Assembly: GCF_002632825.1 (NCBI RefSeq)
Contig: NZ_NJAJ01000008.1
Span: forward strand, 62,001-126,000
Direction: 5' to 3'
Origin: Xenorhabdus stockiae
GTDB taxonomy: Bacteria > Pseudomonadota > Gammaproteobacteria > Enterobacterales > Enterobacteriaceae
Length of the DNA: 64,000 bases
Shown one piece after another: positions 46,643 to 59,588 of the stretch. The stretch's first letter is position 1; the number at the start of each line of letters is the position of its first letter. Made by a program: the position numbers and the translations under genes. The notes beneath the pieces were generated by a model, which was not told the origin of the DNA, searched no databases, and saw only the letters and a program-made list of their open reading frames with translations.

Positions 46643-46662
46643 TATCAGCTTGCTACAAAAAC

Positions 46663-46693
46663 AACTGTATAAATAAACATGAAATGCTATAAT
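46663..46693 (+). promoter_or_regulatory. polB promoter with LexA-like box
   Basis: CTGT-8-ACAT at 46665-46680 differs by one base from the SOS consensus CTGT-8-ACAG. Its CTGTAT also sits 17 bases before TATAAT (46688-46693), so the box overlaps the -35. E. coli polB is LexA-controlled in the same way. Confidence 0.7.
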
Positions 46694-46746
46694 TAAAGCC
46701 TATCCCTCACAAAAGAAAGTGTGCCTTACCTTAAAGCTAAAATAGT

Positions 46747-49095
46747 ATGCAGATAAATCACGCTGAACAAGGTTTCATCCTGTCTCGTCACTGGAAAGAT
46801 ACGCCATCCGGTATTGAGTTGGTGTATTGGTTAGCCACGGATAAAGGTAGCCGACGTATTACTATCCTTCATCAGAAAGCTGTCGCCTTTATCCCTCAAC
46901 GTGATTTGCCTGAAGCTGAAAAACGGCTGGCTCAGGAGCGCCATTATGAGCTGAAAAAACTCTCTCTGAAAGATTTTAACCGCCAGCCTGTCTCCGCTTT
47001 GTATTGTTCACAATACCACCATCTACAGCATTTTGAAAAGGTTCTCAAGGAACAGAATATTCCCCTGTACGAAACCGATATCCGTCCGCCGGATCGCTTT
47101 ATGATGGAACGTTTTATTACTGCTCCCGTCTGGTTTAGCCAAAAATCCGACGGGAGTTATCAAATGAAGCCCAATCCTGACTATCGTCCCAACCTGAAAT
47201 GGGTTTCTTTGGATATCGAAACCAGTCAGCATGGCGAGCTGTATTCTATCGGCTTGGCAGGCTGCGGAGAGAAAACGGTATTTATGCTGGGATCGGAGAA
47301 TGGTGAACAGCAGGAACTGGATTTCAAGCTGGAATATGTTGCCAGTCGTCCACAAATGCTGGAGAAGCTCAATGAGTGGCTGGAAGTTTACGATCCCGAT
47401 GCAATTATCGGCTGGAGCCTGATTCAGTTTGATTTAAGAGTGCTCCAGAAACATGCTGAACGCTATAACATTCCCCTGCGGTTTGGTCGTGGAAAAGGGG
47501 TACTTGAATGGCGCGAACATGGTTTTAAACCCGGGCATTTTTTCGCTTCTGCGGCGGGCCGCCTGATCATTGATGGTATTGATGCGCTGAAAACCGCAAC
47601 ATGGAATTTTCCTTCGTTCAGCCTTGAATATGTCGCTCAGGCGTTATTGGGGGAAGGGAAAGCGATTGATAGCCCTTATGACCGGATGGATGAAATTAAT
47701 CGCCGCTTTCAGGAAGATAAACCCGCCCTCGCTCACTACAATTTGCAGGACTGTATTCTGGTCAACCGGATTTTTGAGAAAACCAATCTCATGGCATTTT
47801 TGCTGGAACGGGCGACTGTCACCGGGTTAGCAGTGGATCGTGCTGGAGGCTCAGTGGCTGCATTCACTCATCTTTATCTGCCTCGTATGCACCGAATCGG
47901 CTATGTGGCTCCTGTTCAGCCAACGAGTTTCACCGACCACAGTCCCGGTGGTTTTGTGATGGATTCATCCCCCGGTCTGTATGATTCCGTTCTGGTATTG
48001 GATTATAAGAGCCTTTACCCTTCTATTATCCGTACTTTTCTTATCGATCCGGTCGGAATGGTGGAAGGCCTCGCCCAGCCCGATAAAGAACATTCTGTTC
48101 CCGGTTTCCGGGAGGCATTTTTTTCCCGCACTCAGCACTGCTTACCCGATATTGTCACTCACATCTGGCATGAGCGAGATAAAGCAAAGCAGCAAAACAA
48201 TGCTCCGCTTGCTCAGGCGCTGAAAATTATCATGAATGCCTTTTATGGCGTACTCGGTGCCTCCGGTTGCCATTTTTTTGATCCGCGCCTAACCTCATCA
48301 ATTACCATACGCGGCCACAAGATTATGCACCAGACACGAAAATTAATTGAATCAAAAGGCTATCAGGTGATTTATGGTGATACTGATTCCACGTTTGTCT
48401 GCCTGAAACACCTTCACTCTGAAACAGAAGCCAGCCGGATTGGCCATTCGCTGACTCAGTACGTCAACCAGTGGTGGAAAGATCACCTCAAGACAAAATT
48501 CAACCTCGAAAGTACACTAGAACTGGAATTTGAAACCCACTATCGCCGTTTTCTGATGCCGACGGTAAGGGGAGCAGAAGAAGGGAGTAAAAAGCGTTAT
48601 GCCGGGTTAAGCGGCGATAAATTGGTATTTAAGGGGCTGGAAACGGTAAGAAGTGACTGGACTCCGCTGGCGCAGGCATTTCAGCAGGAGCTGTATTCCC
48701 TTATTTTTTATCAGAAGCCTTATCAGGATTATATACGTAATTATGTCGCCAGTACGCTCGCCGGTGAATTTGATAATCGTCTGGTTTACCGAAAACGGCT
48801 GCGGCGTAATCTCACTGATTATCAGCGCAATGTTCCTCCCCATGTCAGGGCTGCTCGTCTGGCGGATGAGTACAACAAGCAGAAAAACCGCCCATTGCAG
48901 TATCAGAGCGGTGGTTGGATTAGTTACATTATCACGCAATCCGGGCCTGAGCCGCTGGAAAATCTCACCTCTCCACCGGACTATGAACACTATATCAGTA
49001 AGCAGATTATGCCGATTGCAGATGCCATTCTGCCGTTTCTTCAGGATGATTTTACTACCCTGCTGACAGGGCAAATGAACCTTACTTTCGATTAA
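46747..49095 (+). CDS. polB: DNA polymerase II
   Basis: 782 residues (E. coli 783), family B polymerase. Exonuclease I motif [11 protein letters not shown] near 156, polymerase motifs [25 protein letters not shown] and YGDTDSTF all intact. Acts in SOS-induced repair, replication restart and some translesion synthesis. The LexA-like box upstream agrees with SOS control. Gene order polB-rapA-rluA is as in E. coli. Confidence 0.97.
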   Translation: MQINHAEQGFILSRHWKDTPSGIELVYWLATDKGSRRITILHQKAVAFIPQRDLPEAEKRLAQERHYELKKLSLKDFNRQPVSALYCSQYHHLQHFEKVLKEQNIPLYETDIRPPDRFMMERFITAPVWFSQKSDGSYQMKPNPDYRPNLKWVSLDIETSQHGELYSIGLAGCGEKTVFMLGSENGEQQELDFKLEYVASRPQMLEKLNEWLEVYDPDAIIGWSLIQFDLRVLQKHAERYNIPLRFGRGKGVLEWREHGFKPGHFFASAAGRLIIDGIDALKTATWNFPSFSLEYVAQALLGEGKAIDSPYDRMDEINRRFQEDKPALAHYNLQDCILVNRIFEKTNLMAFLLERATVTGLAVDRAGGSVAAFTHLYLPRMHRIGYVAPVQPTSFTDHSPGGFVMDSSPGLYDSVLVLDYKSLYPSIIRTFLIDPVGMVEGLAQPDKEHSVPGFREAFFSRTQHCLPDIVTHIWHERDKAKQQNNAPLAQALKIIMNAFYGVLGASGCHFFDPRLTSSITIRGHKIMHQTRKLIESKGYQVIYGDTDSTFVCLKHLHSETEASRIGHSLTQYVNQWWKDHLKTKFNLESTLELEFETHYRRFLMPTVRGAEEGSKKRYAGLSGDKLVFKGLETVRSDWTPLAQAFQQELYSLIFYQKPYQDYIRNYVASTLAGEFDNRLVYRKRLRRNLTDYQRNVPPHVRAARLADEYNKQKNRPLQYQSGGWISYIITQSGPEPLENLTSPPDYEHYISKQIMPIADAILPFLQDDFTTLLTGQMNLTFD

Positions 49096-49307
49096 TTGAT
49101 GTTTTTGCAGGTGACGACTTGCTCAGCTTCAATTAACATAACGCCCCTTTAAAGGGAAATTACTCCCGAAAAGTGTCACAGAACTAGTCATGAAAACTAG
49201 TCATAAATACGAATCCTATCGATAACCAATGATGATCGATATCCAACAAAAGCAGCCACCCTGCAACCATAAATAACATTATCTAACAGAAAACTGAGCC
49301 AAAATTT

Positions 49308-52217
49308 ATGCCATTTACTCTTGGTCAACGCTGGATAAGCGATACAGAAAGCGAACTTGGATTAGGTACAGTCGTGGCGCTTGACACGCGCATGGTGACA
49401 TTGCTTTTTCCAGCCAGCGGAGAAAACCGCCTCTACTCACGCAATGATTCCCCAATCACCCGAGTTATGTTTAATGCGGGCGATACCGTGACCAGTCACG
49501 AAGGCTGGAAACTCAAGGTCGATGAAGTTCAACAAGAGAATGGCCTGCTGAACTACATCGGTACTCGTTTAGATACTGAAGAAGAAAATGTCATCCTGCG
49601 GGAAGTATTTCTGGATAGTAAGCTGACATTCAATAAGCCACAGGATCGCCTGTTTGCCGGCCAGATTGATCGAATGGATCGCTTTGCCTTGCGTTTCCGT
49701 GCTCGTAAGCATCAAAGTGAACAATTTCGGCTGGCAGAAAGTGGTCTGCGCGGCATTCGTGCCAGTTTGATCCCACATCAGTTACATATCGCTAATGAAG
49801 TCGGTAAGCGCCATGCTCCGCGCGTATTACTGGCGGATGAAGTTGGTCTGGGTAAGACCATTGAAGCCGGTATGATTATCCATCAACAACTGATGGCTGG
49901 TCGTGCCGAACGTGTGCTGGTTATTGTGCCAGACAGTCTCCAGCATCAGTGGCTGGTGGAAATGCTGCGCCGCTTTAACTTGCGCTTCTCTCTGTTTGAT
50001 GATGGCCGTTATTCCGAAGCCCAGCATGACAGCGATAATCCATTTGAAACGGAACAGTTAGTTATTTGTTCGCTGGATTTTGTTCGCCGTAATAAACAGC
50101 GCTTTGAGCATTTGCTGGAAGCGGGCTGGGATTTGATGGTCGTGGATGAAGCACACCATCTGGAATGGAGTGAAAAAGCGCCAAGCCGCGAATATCAGGT
50201 TATCGAACAACTGGCAGAACAAATTCCGTCTGTTCTGCTGCTGACAGCGACACCAGAACAGTTAGGACAGGAAAGCCACTTTGCCCGTCTGCGTCTCCTT
50301 GATCCAAATCGTTTCCACGATTATCAGGCTTTCATTGACGAACAGCAGAAATACCGCCCGGTTGCTGATGCAGTAACGTTACTGCTGTCTGGTGAAACGC
50401 TGAGCAATGACCAGCAAAACCTGATTGTTGAGCTGATCAGCGAACAGGATATTGAACCTCTGCTGAAAGCGGCGAATAGCAATCAGGAAGAAGAGAGTGA
50501 AATCGCCCGCCGTGAATTAGTTGCGATGCTGATGGATCGCCACGGCACCAGCCGGTTGCTGTTCCGTAATACCCGTGGTGGTGTAAAAGGTTTCCCTCAC
50601 CGCGAACTGCATGAAATTAAGCTGCCACTGCCATCCCAGTATCAGACTGCTATCAAAGTGTCTGAAATTATGGGGGCGAAAAAAACGGTGGAAGCGCGTG
50701 CAAAAGATATGCTCTACCCTGAACGGATTTATCAGGAGTTTGAAGGCGAAAATGCAACATGGTGGAACTTTGACCCCCGTGTTGAATGGCTGCTTGGCTT
50801 CCTGCTGGCAAACCGCGATGAAAAAGTACTGGTGATCTGTGCCAAAGCGGAGACTGCCCTGCAACTGGAACAGGTTCTGCGTGAACGCGAAGGGATCCGC
50901 AGTGCGGTATTCCATGAAGGGCTTTCCCTGCTGGAGCGTGACCGTGCAGCGGCTTACTTCGCTTCCGAAGAAGAAGGCGCGCAGGTGCTCCTGTGTTCTG
51001 AAATTGGTTCCGAAGGACGCAACTTCCAGTTTGCCAATCAGCTCGTTATGTTCGATCTGCCTTTCAATCCTGATTTGCTGGAACAGCGTATCGGTCGTCT
51101 GGATCGTATCGGTCAGAACCGCAATATCACGATCAGCGTACCTTATCTGGAAAATACCGCACAATCTGTCCTGCTGCGCTGGTATCACGAAGGTCTGGAT
51201 GCATTCGAACATACCTGCCCGACAGGTCGCCCGATTTATGATAAGTACTATGAAACGCTGCTGAATTTCCTTGCCAAGCCTAACGAACAAACGGGCTTCT
51301 GCGAGTTTATCTCCGAGTGCCGCACGCATCACGAACAGCTCAAACAACAGCTGGAGCAAGGCCGTGACCGTCTGCTGGAGATGAATTCTAACGGTGGTGA
51401 GCAAGGGCAGATTCTGGCTGAAACCATTGCCGGACAGGATAATAATACTGATTTGGTGAATTTTGCCCTGAACCTGTTCGATATCATTGGTATCAATCAG
51501 GAAGATCGCAACGATAACATTATCATTCTCAACCCGTCTGAACACATGCTGGTGCCTGACTTCCCGGGTCTGCCACAGGATGGCTGTTCTGTTACATTCG
51601 ATCGTGAAAAAGCCTTATCCCGCGAAGATACTCAGTTCCTGAGCTGGGAGCATCCGATTATCCGGAACGGTCTGGATCTTGTCCTGTCAGGCGATACCGG
51701 AAGCTGTGCAGTTTCTATTCTGAAAAACAAAGCACTGCCGGTTGGTACGCTGTTAGTTGAGTTAGTTTATGTTGTTGAGGCTCAGGCACCGAAACACCTG
51801 CAATTAACCCGCTTCCTGCCTCCGACACCGTTACGCTTATTGATGGACCTGAAAGGCACTAACCTGGCACCTCAGGTGGAGTTTGAAAGTTTTAACCGTC
51901 AGTTGAATGCCATCAACCGCCATAATGCCAGCAAGCTGGTTAACGCGGTTCAAAAAGAAGTTCATGCTGTTTTGCAGCAGTCTGAACCTCTGGTTGAACA
52001 ACAGGCGCGTGAGTTAATCGAGAAAGCGAAAAAAGAAGCTGATGAAGTCCTGTCCGCTGAGTTGTCACGTCTGGAAGCCCTGAAAGCGGTCAACCCGAAT
52101 ATCCGTGATGATGAACTGGAAGCCATTGAATCCGAGCATAAGCATCTGTTGCTGAATCTGGATCAGGCAAACTGGCGTCTGGATGCAATTCGTCTGGTCG
52201 TTGTCTCTCACCAATAA
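49308..52217 (+). CDS. rapA: RNA polymerase-associated SWI2/SNF2 ATPase RapA
   Basis: 969 residues (E. coli 968). N-terminal Tudor-like region, then helicase motifs: Walker [13 protein letters not shown] near 177, [10 protein letters not shown] near 281 and the C-lobe [12 protein letters not shown]. It recycles RNA polymerase during transcription. Complete, with no sign of disruption. Confidence 0.97.
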   Translation: MPFTLGQRWISDTESELGLGTVVALDTRMVTLLFPASGENRLYSRNDSPITRVMFNAGDTVTSHEGWKLKVDEVQQENGLLNYIGTRLDTEEENVILREVFLDSKLTFNKPQDRLFAGQIDRMDRFALRFRARKHQSEQFRLAESGLRGIRASLIPHQLHIANEVGKRHAPRVLLADEVGLGKTIEAGMIIHQQLMAGRAERVLVIVPDSLQHQWLVEMLRRFNLRFSLFDDGRYSEAQHDSDNPFETEQLVICSLDFVRRNKQRFEHLLEAGWDLMVVDEAHHLEWSEKAPSREYQVIEQLAEQIPSVLLLTATPEQLGQESHFARLRLLDPNRFHDYQAFIDEQQKYRPVADAVTLLLSGETLSNDQQNLIVELISEQDIEPLLKAANSNQEEESEIARRELVAMLMDRHGTSRLLFRNTRGGVKGFPHRELHEIKLPLPSQYQTAIKVSEIMGAKKTVEARAKDMLYPERIYQEFEGENATWWNFDPRVEWLLGFLLANRDEKVLVICAKAETALQLEQVLREREGIRSAVFHEGLSLLERDRAAAYFASEEEGAQVLLCSEIGSEGRNFQFANQLVMFDLPFNPDLLEQRIGRLDRIGQNRNITISVPYLENTAQSVLLRWYHEGLDAFEHTCPTGRPIYDKYYETLLNFLAKPNEQTGFCEFISECRTHHEQLKQQLEQGRDRLLEMNSNGGEQGQILAETIAGQDNNTDLVNFALNLFDIIGINQEDRNDNIIILNPSEHMLVPDFPGLPQDGCSVTFDREKALSREDTQFLSWEHPIIRNGLDLVLSGDTGSCAVSILKNKALPVGTLLVELVYVVEAQAPKHLQLTRFLPPTPLRLLMDLKGTNLAPQVEFESFNRQLNAINRHNASKLVNAVQKEVHAVLQQSEPLVEQQARELIEKAKKEADEVLSAELSRLEALKAVNPNIRDDELEAIESEHKHLLLNLDQANWRLDAIRLVVVSHQ

Positions 52218-52237
52218 AGAATAGTTATTCTGTCATA

Positions 52238-52270
52238 AGGGGCATCCATAACGAGGTGCCCCTCTGTTTT
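52238..52270 (+). terminator. rapA terminator
   Basis: Arms 52238-52244 (AGGGGCA) and 52257-52263 (TGCCCCT) followed by CTGTTTTAT, about 20 bases after the rapA stop. Confidence 0.7.
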
Positions 52271-52344
52271 ATCCCATCGATATGCTGTTAGAATGCGCCC
52301 CGTTATTTTTTCCAACCCAATTTTCCAAACCCATTGGAGCGACT

Positions 52345-52998
52345 ATGCTGGAGTTTTATAATCCCCCGACTGACCCCTGGTTACATGTGCTTTATCAGGA
52401 TGAGCACATTATGGTTGTCAATAAACCCAGCGGATTGCTTTCTGTTCCGGGAAAAGCTGAGGAACATAAAGACAGTATCATGACCCGGGTACAGGCCGAA
52501 TTTCCCTCTGCCGAATCTGTTCATCGGCTGGATATGGCGACCAGTGGTATCATGGTGGTCGCACTGACCAAAGCGGCTGAACGTGAGCTCAAGCGACAAT
52601 TTCGTGAGCGTGAACCGAAAAAAGTCTATATCGCACGTGTCTGGGGGAGATTAGAACCGGAAGAAGGGCTGGTTGATTTACCGTTAATCTGCGACTGGCC
52701 GAATCGCCCGAAACAAAAAGTCTGCTTTGAAACGGGAAAATCGGCACAGACCGAATATCAGGTACTTGAATATGAAGCACAGGCAACCCGCGTCAGGCTC
52801 GCGCCTATCACCGGACGTTCCCATCAGCTTCGGGTACATATGCTGGCACTTGGTTATCCCATTCTGGGTGATCGGTTCTATGCGCATCAACAGGCAAAAG
52901 AGTTAGCTCCTCGCCTGCAATTACACGCACAGGAGCTGTCTATCACTCACCCGGCTTATGGTTCTCCGATGCATTTTGAATGTATCGCCGACTTTTAA
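52345..52998 (+). CDS. rluA: Dual-specificity pseudouridine synthase RluA
   Basis: 217 residues. Catalytic motif HRLDMATSGIMV (Asp in HRLD) is intact. Makes pseudouridine 746 in 23S rRNA and 32 in several tRNAs. The frame is open from 52282, but ATG at 52345 (MLEFYNPPTDPW) has TTGGAG upstream and matches the family. Confidence 0.95.
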   Translation: MLEFYNPPTDPWLHVLYQDEHIMVVNKPSGLLSVPGKAEEHKDSIMTRVQAEFPSAESVHRLDMATSGIMVVALTKAAERELKRQFREREPKKVYIARVWGRLEPEEGLVDLPLICDWPNRPKQKVCFETGKSAQTEYQVLEYEAQATRVRLAPITGRSHQLRVHMLALGYPILGDRFYAHQQAKELAPRLQLHAQELSITHPAYGSPMHFECIADF

Positions 52999-53025
52999 TT
53001 GCCGTTAATTTCTTTCTGACAGCCG

Positions 53026-53835
53026 TTATTTAAAGCCTTTTTCTTTCTTGATCAGATCATAAGCGGCCTGAATGGACTGTGCTTTTTGTTTGGCAAGCTC
53101 CATCATTTCTGGTGGTAAACCTTTTGCCACCAGCTTATCGGGATGGTGCTCACTCATCAGCTTCCGGTAAGCCCGCTTAATGGTTGTGGCATCATCATTC
53201 TGGCTGACCCCCAGCACCTTACAGGCATCTTCCAGCGTCGCACGCTGCTGGGCGGCTCCCTGATAATGACCATTCTGCTGATATTGCCCGCCAAAATGAC
53301 GACCGCCTTCCATCATCGCCAGAAACTGCTCGAACTGCATACGGGAAATTCCCAGTTCTTCAGCAATCACAAACAGCACTTTTCTTTCATTGGGATGAAG
53401 TTCACCATCAGCAAATGCAGCCTGAAGCTGGATTTCGAGAAACATTCTGATCAGATCAAAGCGCCCGAAACAGGCCCGACGAAGCTGTTTTAATGTCTCA
53501 CGTAATGGAAACTCAGGGCGTTTACCCTCACGAAATGCCTGTTGTGCAGCAAGGCGGGCGTCACCATGCAGGCGCATTCGATCCATAAGCTGGCTGGCCA
53601 GTTGGATATCCGTTTCAGTAACCCGTCCTTTTGACTTAGTCAAATGGCCCAATACCTGAAAGGTACTGCGGAAAAACAGTGCCTGCCGCGATGGGTTTTT
53701 AGCAGGGGTTCCCTGATTCCGTATCCTCACCTTATCAAGGATATGGCCCAGCAGAACACCCACCACAATGCCCCAGAACCCGGCACCAGATGCAATACCA
53801 AATATTAACCCTAATAATTTTCCCCAATACTGCAT
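53026..53835 (-). CDS. djlA: Co-chaperone DjlA
   Basis: 269 residues. N-terminal membrane anchor (about 5-30, Gly-rich), TerB-like middle domain (about 60-170) and C-terminal J domain with the HPD motif ([14 protein letters not shown]). Stimulates DnaK at the inner membrane; linked in E. coli to RcsCB signalling. Divergent from lptD, as in E. coli. Confidence 0.94.
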   Translation of the reverse strand: MQYWGKLLGLIFGIASGAGFWGIVVGVLLGHILDKVRIRNQGTPAKNPSRQALFFRSTFQVLGHLTKSKGRVTETDIQLASQLMDRMRLHGDARLAAQQAFREGKRPEFPLRETLKQLRRACFGRFDLIRMFLEIQLQAAFADGELHPNERKVLFVIAEELGISRMQFEQFLAMMEGGRHFGGQYQQNGHYQGAAQQRATLEDACKVLGVSQNDDATTIKRAYRKLMSEHHPDKLVAKGLPPEMMELAKQKAQSIQAAYDLIKKEKGFK

Positions 53836-53873
53836 ATACTCTCTAATTCCTCAATGCCCTGAGTGAAATTTTG

Positions 53874-53909
53874 CATTATCATACTATTCATCATTATCAT
53901 ACTATCCAT
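53874..53909. repeat. 18-bp tandem duplication between djlA and lptD
   Basis: CATTATCATACTATTCAT (53874-53891) and CATTATCATACTATCCAT (53892-53909) differ by one base and lie in the divergent promoter region. No function is evident. Confidence 0.8.
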
Positions 53910-54035
53910 TAAGCTCTGTGCCTAACAGCATGATTAGTGAAATTTAACTTTACTCTGGCGCATATCTATCAAGTGCGTTAGTCTCTCAGCGTTTGTCGGC
54001 ATGATGCCACTCATGATGGAACCGCATAAGCATCT

Positions 54036-56387
54036 ATGAATAAATGTTATCCCACTTTGCTGGCCACGATGGTATGGGCAGCACTTTACAGTCAGCAGGC
54101 ACACGCTGACCTTGCAGCACAATGTATGCTGGGTGTCCCTGTCTACGACAAACCCATTATTACCGGGGATCCCAACACACTCCCGATTAAAATTCAGTCT
54201 GATGATACCCATGGTGAATACCCTACTGCTGTAGAGTTTGTCGGTAATGTCGATATCCAACAAGGAAATAAAACACTGACTGCCGACAGAGTCAGATTCG
54301 AGCAGGCTGAAGCTAAAGACCCGGTGCGGACTATCCATGCTGCCGGGAATGTCAGATATGATGATCCTCAGATAATTCTGAAAGGGCCACGCGCCTGGGC
54401 TAACTTAACCACAAAAGATACCGATGTGGAACAAGGGAAGTACCAGATGGTAGGTCGCCAGGGACGCGGTAGCGCAGATAAAATGATGCTGCGCGGTGAG
54501 AATCGCTATACCATTTTAGATAATGGCGTGTTTACTTCCTGTCTGCCGGGTAACGATAGCTGGAGCGTTATCGGTTCAGAAGTCATTCTGGATCGTCAGG
54601 AAGAAGTGGCTGAGATTTGGAACGCCCGTTTCAGGGTCGCAAATGTTCCCGTATTTTATACTCCCTACCTGCAACTACCGATTGGCGATAGACGCCGCTC
54701 TGGTTTTTTGATCCCCAATGCCAGTTTTTCCAATAAAGACGGTATCCAGTTCATCCTGCCTTATTACTGGAATATTGCTGCCAACTACGATGCGACCATC
54801 ACACCACACTTGATCAGCAAACGTGGTCTGAAGCTCGATAACGAGTTCCGTTACTTAACGAAAGCGGGCTCAGGCACCGTGGCATTCGATTGGATCAAGA
54901 AAGACCGCCTGTATGCAGAAGATAAAGATTTTAATCTCAGACCTGAACGGGATAGCAACAGCCGCTGGTTATTTTACCTGAACCACGGTGGAGTGATGAA
55001 TCAGGTCTGGCGCTTCAATGCTGATTATACCAAAGTCAGTGATCCGCACTATTTTACGGATTACAGCTCTCAGTACGGAACCAGTACTGATGGTTACGCC
55101 ACGCAAAAATTCAGTATCGGTTATGCGCAGCAGAACTGGAATGCAACGTTAACTACCAAGCAATTCCAGATCTTTACTGCCAGCGATACCAGAAAAGCAT
55201 ACCGTGCTACCCCTCAGCTAGATCTGAATTACTATAAAAATGATCTGGGACCATTTGATTTCCGCACCTATGCGCAATTTGCCAAATTTACCAGCGTTGG
55301 TAAGGAACAGCCGAACGCAACCCGCTGGCATGTAGAGCCTTCCATCAACCTGCCACTCTCCAATGGCTGGGCAAGTCTCAACAATGAAGTTAAGTTGATG
55401 GCAACCCACTACCAACAAGATATTCCTGCGGCGCAAAAGACCTCTGATTTGGAGAAATCGGTTAATCGCGTTCTGCCACAGTTTAAATCAGATGCACAGA
55501 TGGTATTTGAACGGGCCATGTACTTTAAGCCCGGTTTTACGCAGACATTGGAGCCTCGGGTTCAGTACCTTTATGTTCCCTATAGGAATCAGAATAATAT
55601 TTACGACTATGATTCCTCCCTGCTGCACACCAATTATACCGGCTTGTTCCGTGATCGGTTCTACAGTGGTCTGGATCGCATTTCATCAGCCAATCAATTT
55701 ACAAGTGGTATCACCACCCGTATCTATGATGAAGATTTAGTTGAACGTTTTAGTTTCTCTATAGGTCAAATTTATTACTTTGAGGCACCACGCGTTAAAG
55801 ATGCTGACTCTTCCGGGCAAACACAAAGTCCTATTGATGCCAGTAATAACCGAAGAACGGGTTCTACAACCTGGGCCAGTGATGTTGAATGGAACATCAA
55901 CTCATCCTGGGGCTTCAAAGGTGGAGTGCAGTATGATACCCGTCTGAGCCAGGTTTCAATGGGGAATTCAGTCGTGGAATACCGCCGTGATGCTGACCGC
56001 CTGATACAACTGAATTATCGCTTTGTTAATCGTGACTATATTCGGGCTACTCTCAGAAACGCTCCTGCGTATCAGCAGGGTATTTCTCAGGTAGGTGTGA
56101 TAGGAAGCTGGCCGTTGACTGATCGCTGGGCGGTCGTCGGCGCATATTACTACGATGCCAAAGAGAAACAACCCGCCAGCAAGATGCTCGGTATGCAGTA
56201 TAGTACCTGTTGTTGGGCTGTGAATGTCGGTTACGAGCGTAAGATAGTCAGCTGGAAGGATAACCAGAGTGAATATGATAATAAATGGTCACTCAATATT
56301 GAACTCCGTGGCTTAAGTAACAATCATAGTTTGGGTAGCCAGAAGATGCTTCAGCAAAGTATTTTGCCTTATCAGCGTGCTTTCTGA
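54036..56387 (+). CDS. lptD: LPS-assembly outer-membrane protein LptD
   Basis: 783 residues (E. coli 784). Signal peptide about 1-24 (ends QQAHA), N-terminal jellyroll OstA domain (about 55-200), then a large beta-barrel ending with alternating aromatic strands. Cys at the mature N-terminus (AAQCMLG) and a CC pair near 722 provide the disulfides needed for LptE-dependent maturation. Inserts LPS into the outer leaflet. Followed by surA, its chaperone. Confidence 0.96.
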   Translation: MNKCYPTLLATMVWAALYSQQAHADLAAQCMLGVPVYDKPIITGDPNTLPIKIQSDDTHGEYPTAVEFVGNVDIQQGNKTLTADRVRFEQAEAKDPVRTIHAAGNVRYDDPQIILKGPRAWANLTTKDTDVEQGKYQMVGRQGRGSADKMMLRGENRYTILDNGVFTSCLPGNDSWSVIGSEVILDRQEEVAEIWNARFRVANVPVFYTPYLQLPIGDRRRSGFLIPNASFSNKDGIQFILPYYWNIAANYDATITPHLISKRGLKLDNEFRYLTKAGSGTVAFDWIKKDRLYAEDKDFNLRPERDSNSRWLFYLNHGGVMNQVWRFNADYTKVSDPHYFTDYSSQYGTSTDGYATQKFSIGYAQQNWNATLTTKQFQIFTASDTRKAYRATPQLDLNYYKNDLGPFDFRTYAQFAKFTSVGKEQPNATRWHVEPSINLPLSNGWASLNNEVKLMATHYQQDIPAAQKTSDLEKSVNRVLPQFKSDAQMVFERAMYFKPGFTQTLEPRVQYLYVPYRNQNNIYDYDSSLLHTNYTGLFRDRFYSGLDRISSANQFTSGITTRIYDEDLVERFSFSIGQIYYFEAPRVKDADSSGQTQSPIDASNNRRTGSTTWASDVEWNINSSWGFKGGVQYDTRLSQVSMGNSVVEYRRDADRLIQLNYRFVNRDYIRATLRNAPAYQQGISQVGVIGSWPLTDRWAVVGAYYYDAKEKQPASKMLGMQYSTCCWAVNVGYERKIVSWKDNQSEYDNKWSLNIELRGLSNNHSLGSQKMLQQSILPYQRAF

Positions 56388-56453
56388 TACCAATAAACAA
56401 AATGTAAACACAATAACCCCGCTGTAAGGCGGGATTGATATGATGGGAAACAT

Positions 56454-57752
56454 ATGAAGAACTGGAGAACGCTCATTCTCGGGTTGATGTTTGCAATGAA
56501 CACTGCCATAGCAGCACCACAGGAAATCAATAAGGTCGCTGCCATTGTTAATAATGATGTCGTGCTGGAAAGTGACGTCAACAACCTCTTAGAGTCCGTT
56601 AAGAATAACGCAAGATTATCTGGTCAGCAGATACCGGATGAAAAGACATTGCGCCACCAAATTCTTGAGCGTCTGATTATGGATGACATCGTCCTGCAAA
56701 TGGCAAAGCAGATGCAGCTTACTATTCCTGATGCGGATGTGGACTCAACCATTGAAAACATTGCAGCACAGAACCATATGAGTCTTGCTCAGATGAAGCA
56801 AAGTCTGGCTGCGGAGGGTATGAATTTCGATACCTATCGAAATCAAATCCGCAAAGAAATGCTGATTGCTGAAGTGCGTAACAACGAAGTCCGTCGTCGC
56901 ATTTCTATTCTGCCCCAAGAAGTTGATTCTTTAGTGAATCAACTCAGTAGCCATAATGATCAGAATACTGAACTGAACGTTAGTCAGATTTTGATCCCTC
57001 TGCCTGAGAACCCAACTCACGCTCAGGTCGAGAAAGCAGAAGTTACCGTAAACAAGATCTTATCTGATCTGAAAAAAGGCGGGGATTTTGGGAAACTGGC
57101 AATTGCTTATTCCAGCGATACACAAGCCTTAAAAGGCGGCAACATGGGCTGGAACCGGTTACAGGAACTACCATCATTATTTGCTGAACAGCTTCAGTCA
57201 GCTCAAAAAGGGCAGGTTATCGGCCCAATCCGTTCCGGTGTCGGCTTCCATATCCTGAAAGTGAATGATATCCGTGGCGGTAATGCGCCTGTTGCAGTCA
57301 CCGAAGTCAATGCCCGCCATATTCTGCTGAAAGCATCACCAGTGATGACTGATGAGCAGGCCCGCGACAAATTAAGACAGCTCCGGGAAGAAATTTTAAG
57401 CGGTAAAACGACATTCGAGAAAGCAGCAAAAGAGTATTCTGAAGACCCTGGCTCTGCCATGCGTGGCGGTGAACTGGGCTGGAATGTGCCAAGTGCTTAT
57501 GATCCTGCTTTCCGTGATGCTCTGGTTAAACTGAAAAAAGGCGAAATCAGCCAGCCTATTCACTCTGCTTTCGGATGGCATCTGATTCAGTTGCTTGATA
57601 CCCGCAAAGTCGACAAAACCGATGCAGCACAGAAAGATCGTGCCTACAAGCTGCTGTTTACCCGTAAATTTAATGAAGAAGCGCAAACCTGGATGCAGGA
57701 ATTACGCGCCTCTGCTTATGTGAAAATTTTAGATGGCAACGATGCAAAATAA
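56454..57752 (+). CDS. surA: Periplasmic chaperone/peptidyl-prolyl isomerase SurA
   Basis: 432 residues. Signal peptide about 1-20 (ends IAAP), N-terminal chaperone domain, two parvulin domains (about 170-275 and 285-380) and a C-terminal helix. Escorts outer-membrane proteins, including LptD, to the BAM complex. GGGAA precedes the ATG. The last 20 bases overlap pdxA. Confidence 0.97.
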   Translation: MKNWRTLILGLMFAMNTAIAAPQEINKVAAIVNNDVVLESDVNNLLESVKNNARLSGQQIPDEKTLRHQILERLIMDDIVLQMAKQMQLTIPDADVDSTIENIAAQNHMSLAQMKQSLAAEGMNFDTYRNQIRKEMLIAEVRNNEVRRRISILPQEVDSLVNQLSSHNDQNTELNVSQILIPLPENPTHAQVEKAEVTVNKILSDLKKGGDFGKLAIAYSSDTQALKGGNMGWNRLQELPSLFAEQLQSAQKGQVIGPIRSGVGFHILKVNDIRGGNAPVAVTEVNARHILLKASPVMTDEQARDKLRQLREEILSGKTTFEKAAKEYSEDPGSAMRGGELGWNVPSAYDPAFRDALVKLKKGEISQPIHSAFGWHLIQLLDTRKVDKTDAAQKDRAYKLLFTRKFNEEAQTWMQELRASAYVKILDGNDAK

Positions 57753-58731
57753 ACCCATCATTATCACCCCCGGCGAACCAGCCGGGGTTGGCCCGGATTT
57801 AGTCATTGCCCTCGCCCAATTTGAGTGGCCCGTCCAATTAGTTGTCTGTGCCGATCCTGAACTCATGCTCTCCCGTGCACGGCAACTGAACCTGCCCTTG
57901 CAATTGCAGCCTTACTCCCCGGAACATTTATCTGACTCACAGTCTGCCGGAACACTGAGTATTCTCCCCGTTTCTCTCCATACTCCGGCTGTCGCGGGTG
58001 AATTAAACCGGGAGAATGGTACTTATGTAACAGAAACTCTGGCTAAAGCCTGCGATGGTTGTTTAAGAGGTGAGTTTTCGGCACTGGTAACAGGCCCTGT
58101 ACATAAAGGGGTTATCAATGATGCCGGGATCGCCTTCACCGGGCATACTGAGTTTTTTGCTGACCATAGCCAGTGTTCACGCGTTGTAATGATGCTGGCA
58201 ACAGAAGAGTTACGGGTCGCTCTGGCAACAACCCATTTACCGATTCTGGATGTTCCCAAAGCGATAACTTTTGATTCTCTGCGGGAAGTGGTCACCATAC
58301 TTAATCATGACCTGAAAACCAAGTTTGGCATCCCGAGCCCTCATATCTATGTCTGTGGTCTTAATCCACATGCAGGTGAAAACGGCCATATGGGGCGTGA
58401 AGAGATTGATGTGATTATTCCGGCACTGGAGAGCCTCAGAGCCGAAGGTATCTGGCTGGAAGGGCCATTAGCTGCTGATACGCTGTTTCAGCCAAAATAT
58501 CTGGATCATGCTGATGCAGTGCTTTCTATGTATCACGATCAAGGGCTGCCCGTGCTAAAATACCAGGGTTTTGGCAGAGCGGTGAATATCACTCTGGGGC
58601 TGCCATTCATCCGAACCTCTGTCGATCATGGCACCGCACTGGAGCTGGCAGGGACAGGTCAAGCTGATGTGGGAAGTTTTATCACCGCATTGAATCTCGC
58701 AATTAAAATGATACAAAACAGTAATGAATAA
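57733..58731 (+). CDS. pdxA: 4-hydroxythreonine-4-phosphate dehydrogenase PdxA
   Basis: 332 residues. Opening [13 protein letters not shown], the [12 protein letters not shown] motif, metal-binding His in [10 protein letters not shown] and the late [16 protein letters not shown] are diagnostic. Oxidises 4-phosphohydroxythreonine in pyridoxal phosphate synthesis. The start could be 57742 (MQNKPIII), closer in length to E. coli. Overlaps surA by 20 bases and rsmA by 8. Confidence 0.96.
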   Translation: MATMQNKPIIITPGEPAGVGPDLVIALAQFEWPVQLVVCADPELMLSRARQLNLPLQLQPYSPEHLSDSQSAGTLSILPVSLHTPAVAGELNRENGTYVTETLAKACDGCLRGEFSALVTGPVHKGVINDAGIAFTGHTEFFADHSQCSRVVMMLATEELRVALATTHLPILDVPKAITFDSLREVVTILNHDLKTKFGIPSPHIYVCGLNPHAGENGHMGREEIDVIIPALESLRAEGIWLEGPLAADTLFQPKYLDHADAVLSMYHDQGLPVLKYQGFGRAVNITLGLPFIRTSVDHGTALELAGTGQADVGSFITALNLAIKMIQNSNE

Positions 58732-59554
58732 TAAAGTCCACCAAGGGCACCATGCCCGTAAACGCTTCGGGCAAAATTTCTTAACCGACCAGTATGTCAT
58801 TGATAGCATTGTTGATGCTATGAACCCACAGCCTGGGCAGGCTATGGTGGAAATCGGGCCGGGTCTGGCAGCACTGACCGAACCCGTTGCAGCGCGTCTG
58901 GATAAAATGACGGTCGTCGAACTTGACCGTGATCTGGCTGCTCGTTTGCAGGTCCACCCGAAACTGAAAGATAAGCTGACTATTATTCAGCAGGATGCCA
59001 TGACCGTTGATTTTGGTGAGATCGCCAAAGAACTGGGGCAACCTCTGCGTGTATTCGGTAATCTGCCGTATAACATCTCTACGCCATTAATGTTTCATCT
59101 GTTCAGCTTCACTGATGCTGTCGCTGATATGAACTTTATGTTGCAGAAAGAAGTCGTAAATCGTCTTGTTGCCGGGCCGGGCAGTAAAGCCTACGGGCGT
59201 TTGAGTGTCATGGCGCAATATTACTGTCATGTTATGCCAGTACTGGAAGTACCGCCGACCGCGTTTACCCCGGCGCCGAAAGTCGATTCTGCTATCGTGC
59301 GATTAATCCCTCATAAGGCTATGCCTTATAAATCGATACCTCATCCTGTGCAGGATATCCGCATGCTGGCAAGGATCACGACACAAGCATTTAATCAACG
59401 TCGCAAAACTATCCGCAATAGCCTGAGTGACCTGTTTTCTCCTGAACAACTCTCTGATTTGGGTGTTGATCCGGGCACACGTGCTGAAAATATTTCAGTC
59501 GAGCAATACTGTAAAATGGCAAACTGGTTATCGTCTCAATCTGAAACTGTCTGA
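58724..59554 (+). CDS. rsmA: 16S rRNA dimethyladenosine transferase RsmA (KsgA)
   Basis: 276 residues. N-terminal [15 protein letters not shown] motif [11 protein letters not shown] and catalytic NLPYNIST are all intact. Dimethylates A1518 and A1519 of 16S rRNA late in 30S assembly; its loss gives kasugamycin resistance. Overlaps the pdxA stop by 8 bases. Confidence 0.97.
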   Translation: MNNKVHQGHHARKRFGQNFLTDQYVIDSIVDAMNPQPGQAMVEIGPGLAALTEPVAARLDKMTVVELDRDLAARLQVHPKLKDKLTIIQQDAMTVDFGEIAKELGQPLRVFGNLPYNISTPLMFHLFSFTDAVADMNFMLQKEVVNRLVAGPGSKAYGRLSVMAQYYCHVMPVLEVPPTAFTPAPKVDSAIVRLIPHKAMPYKSIPHPVQDIRMLARITTQAFNQRRKTIRNSLSDLFSPEQLSDLGVDPGTRAENISVEQYCKMANWLSSQSETV

Positions 59555-59588
59555 TAACGGACATACGTTGCAGTAAAAGGAGGCATTT

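Noticed and set aside
50517-51545. 342-codon open frame antisense to rapA
   Set aside because: Long but mirrors high-GC3 rapA codons; composition is not protein-like and rapA is intact.
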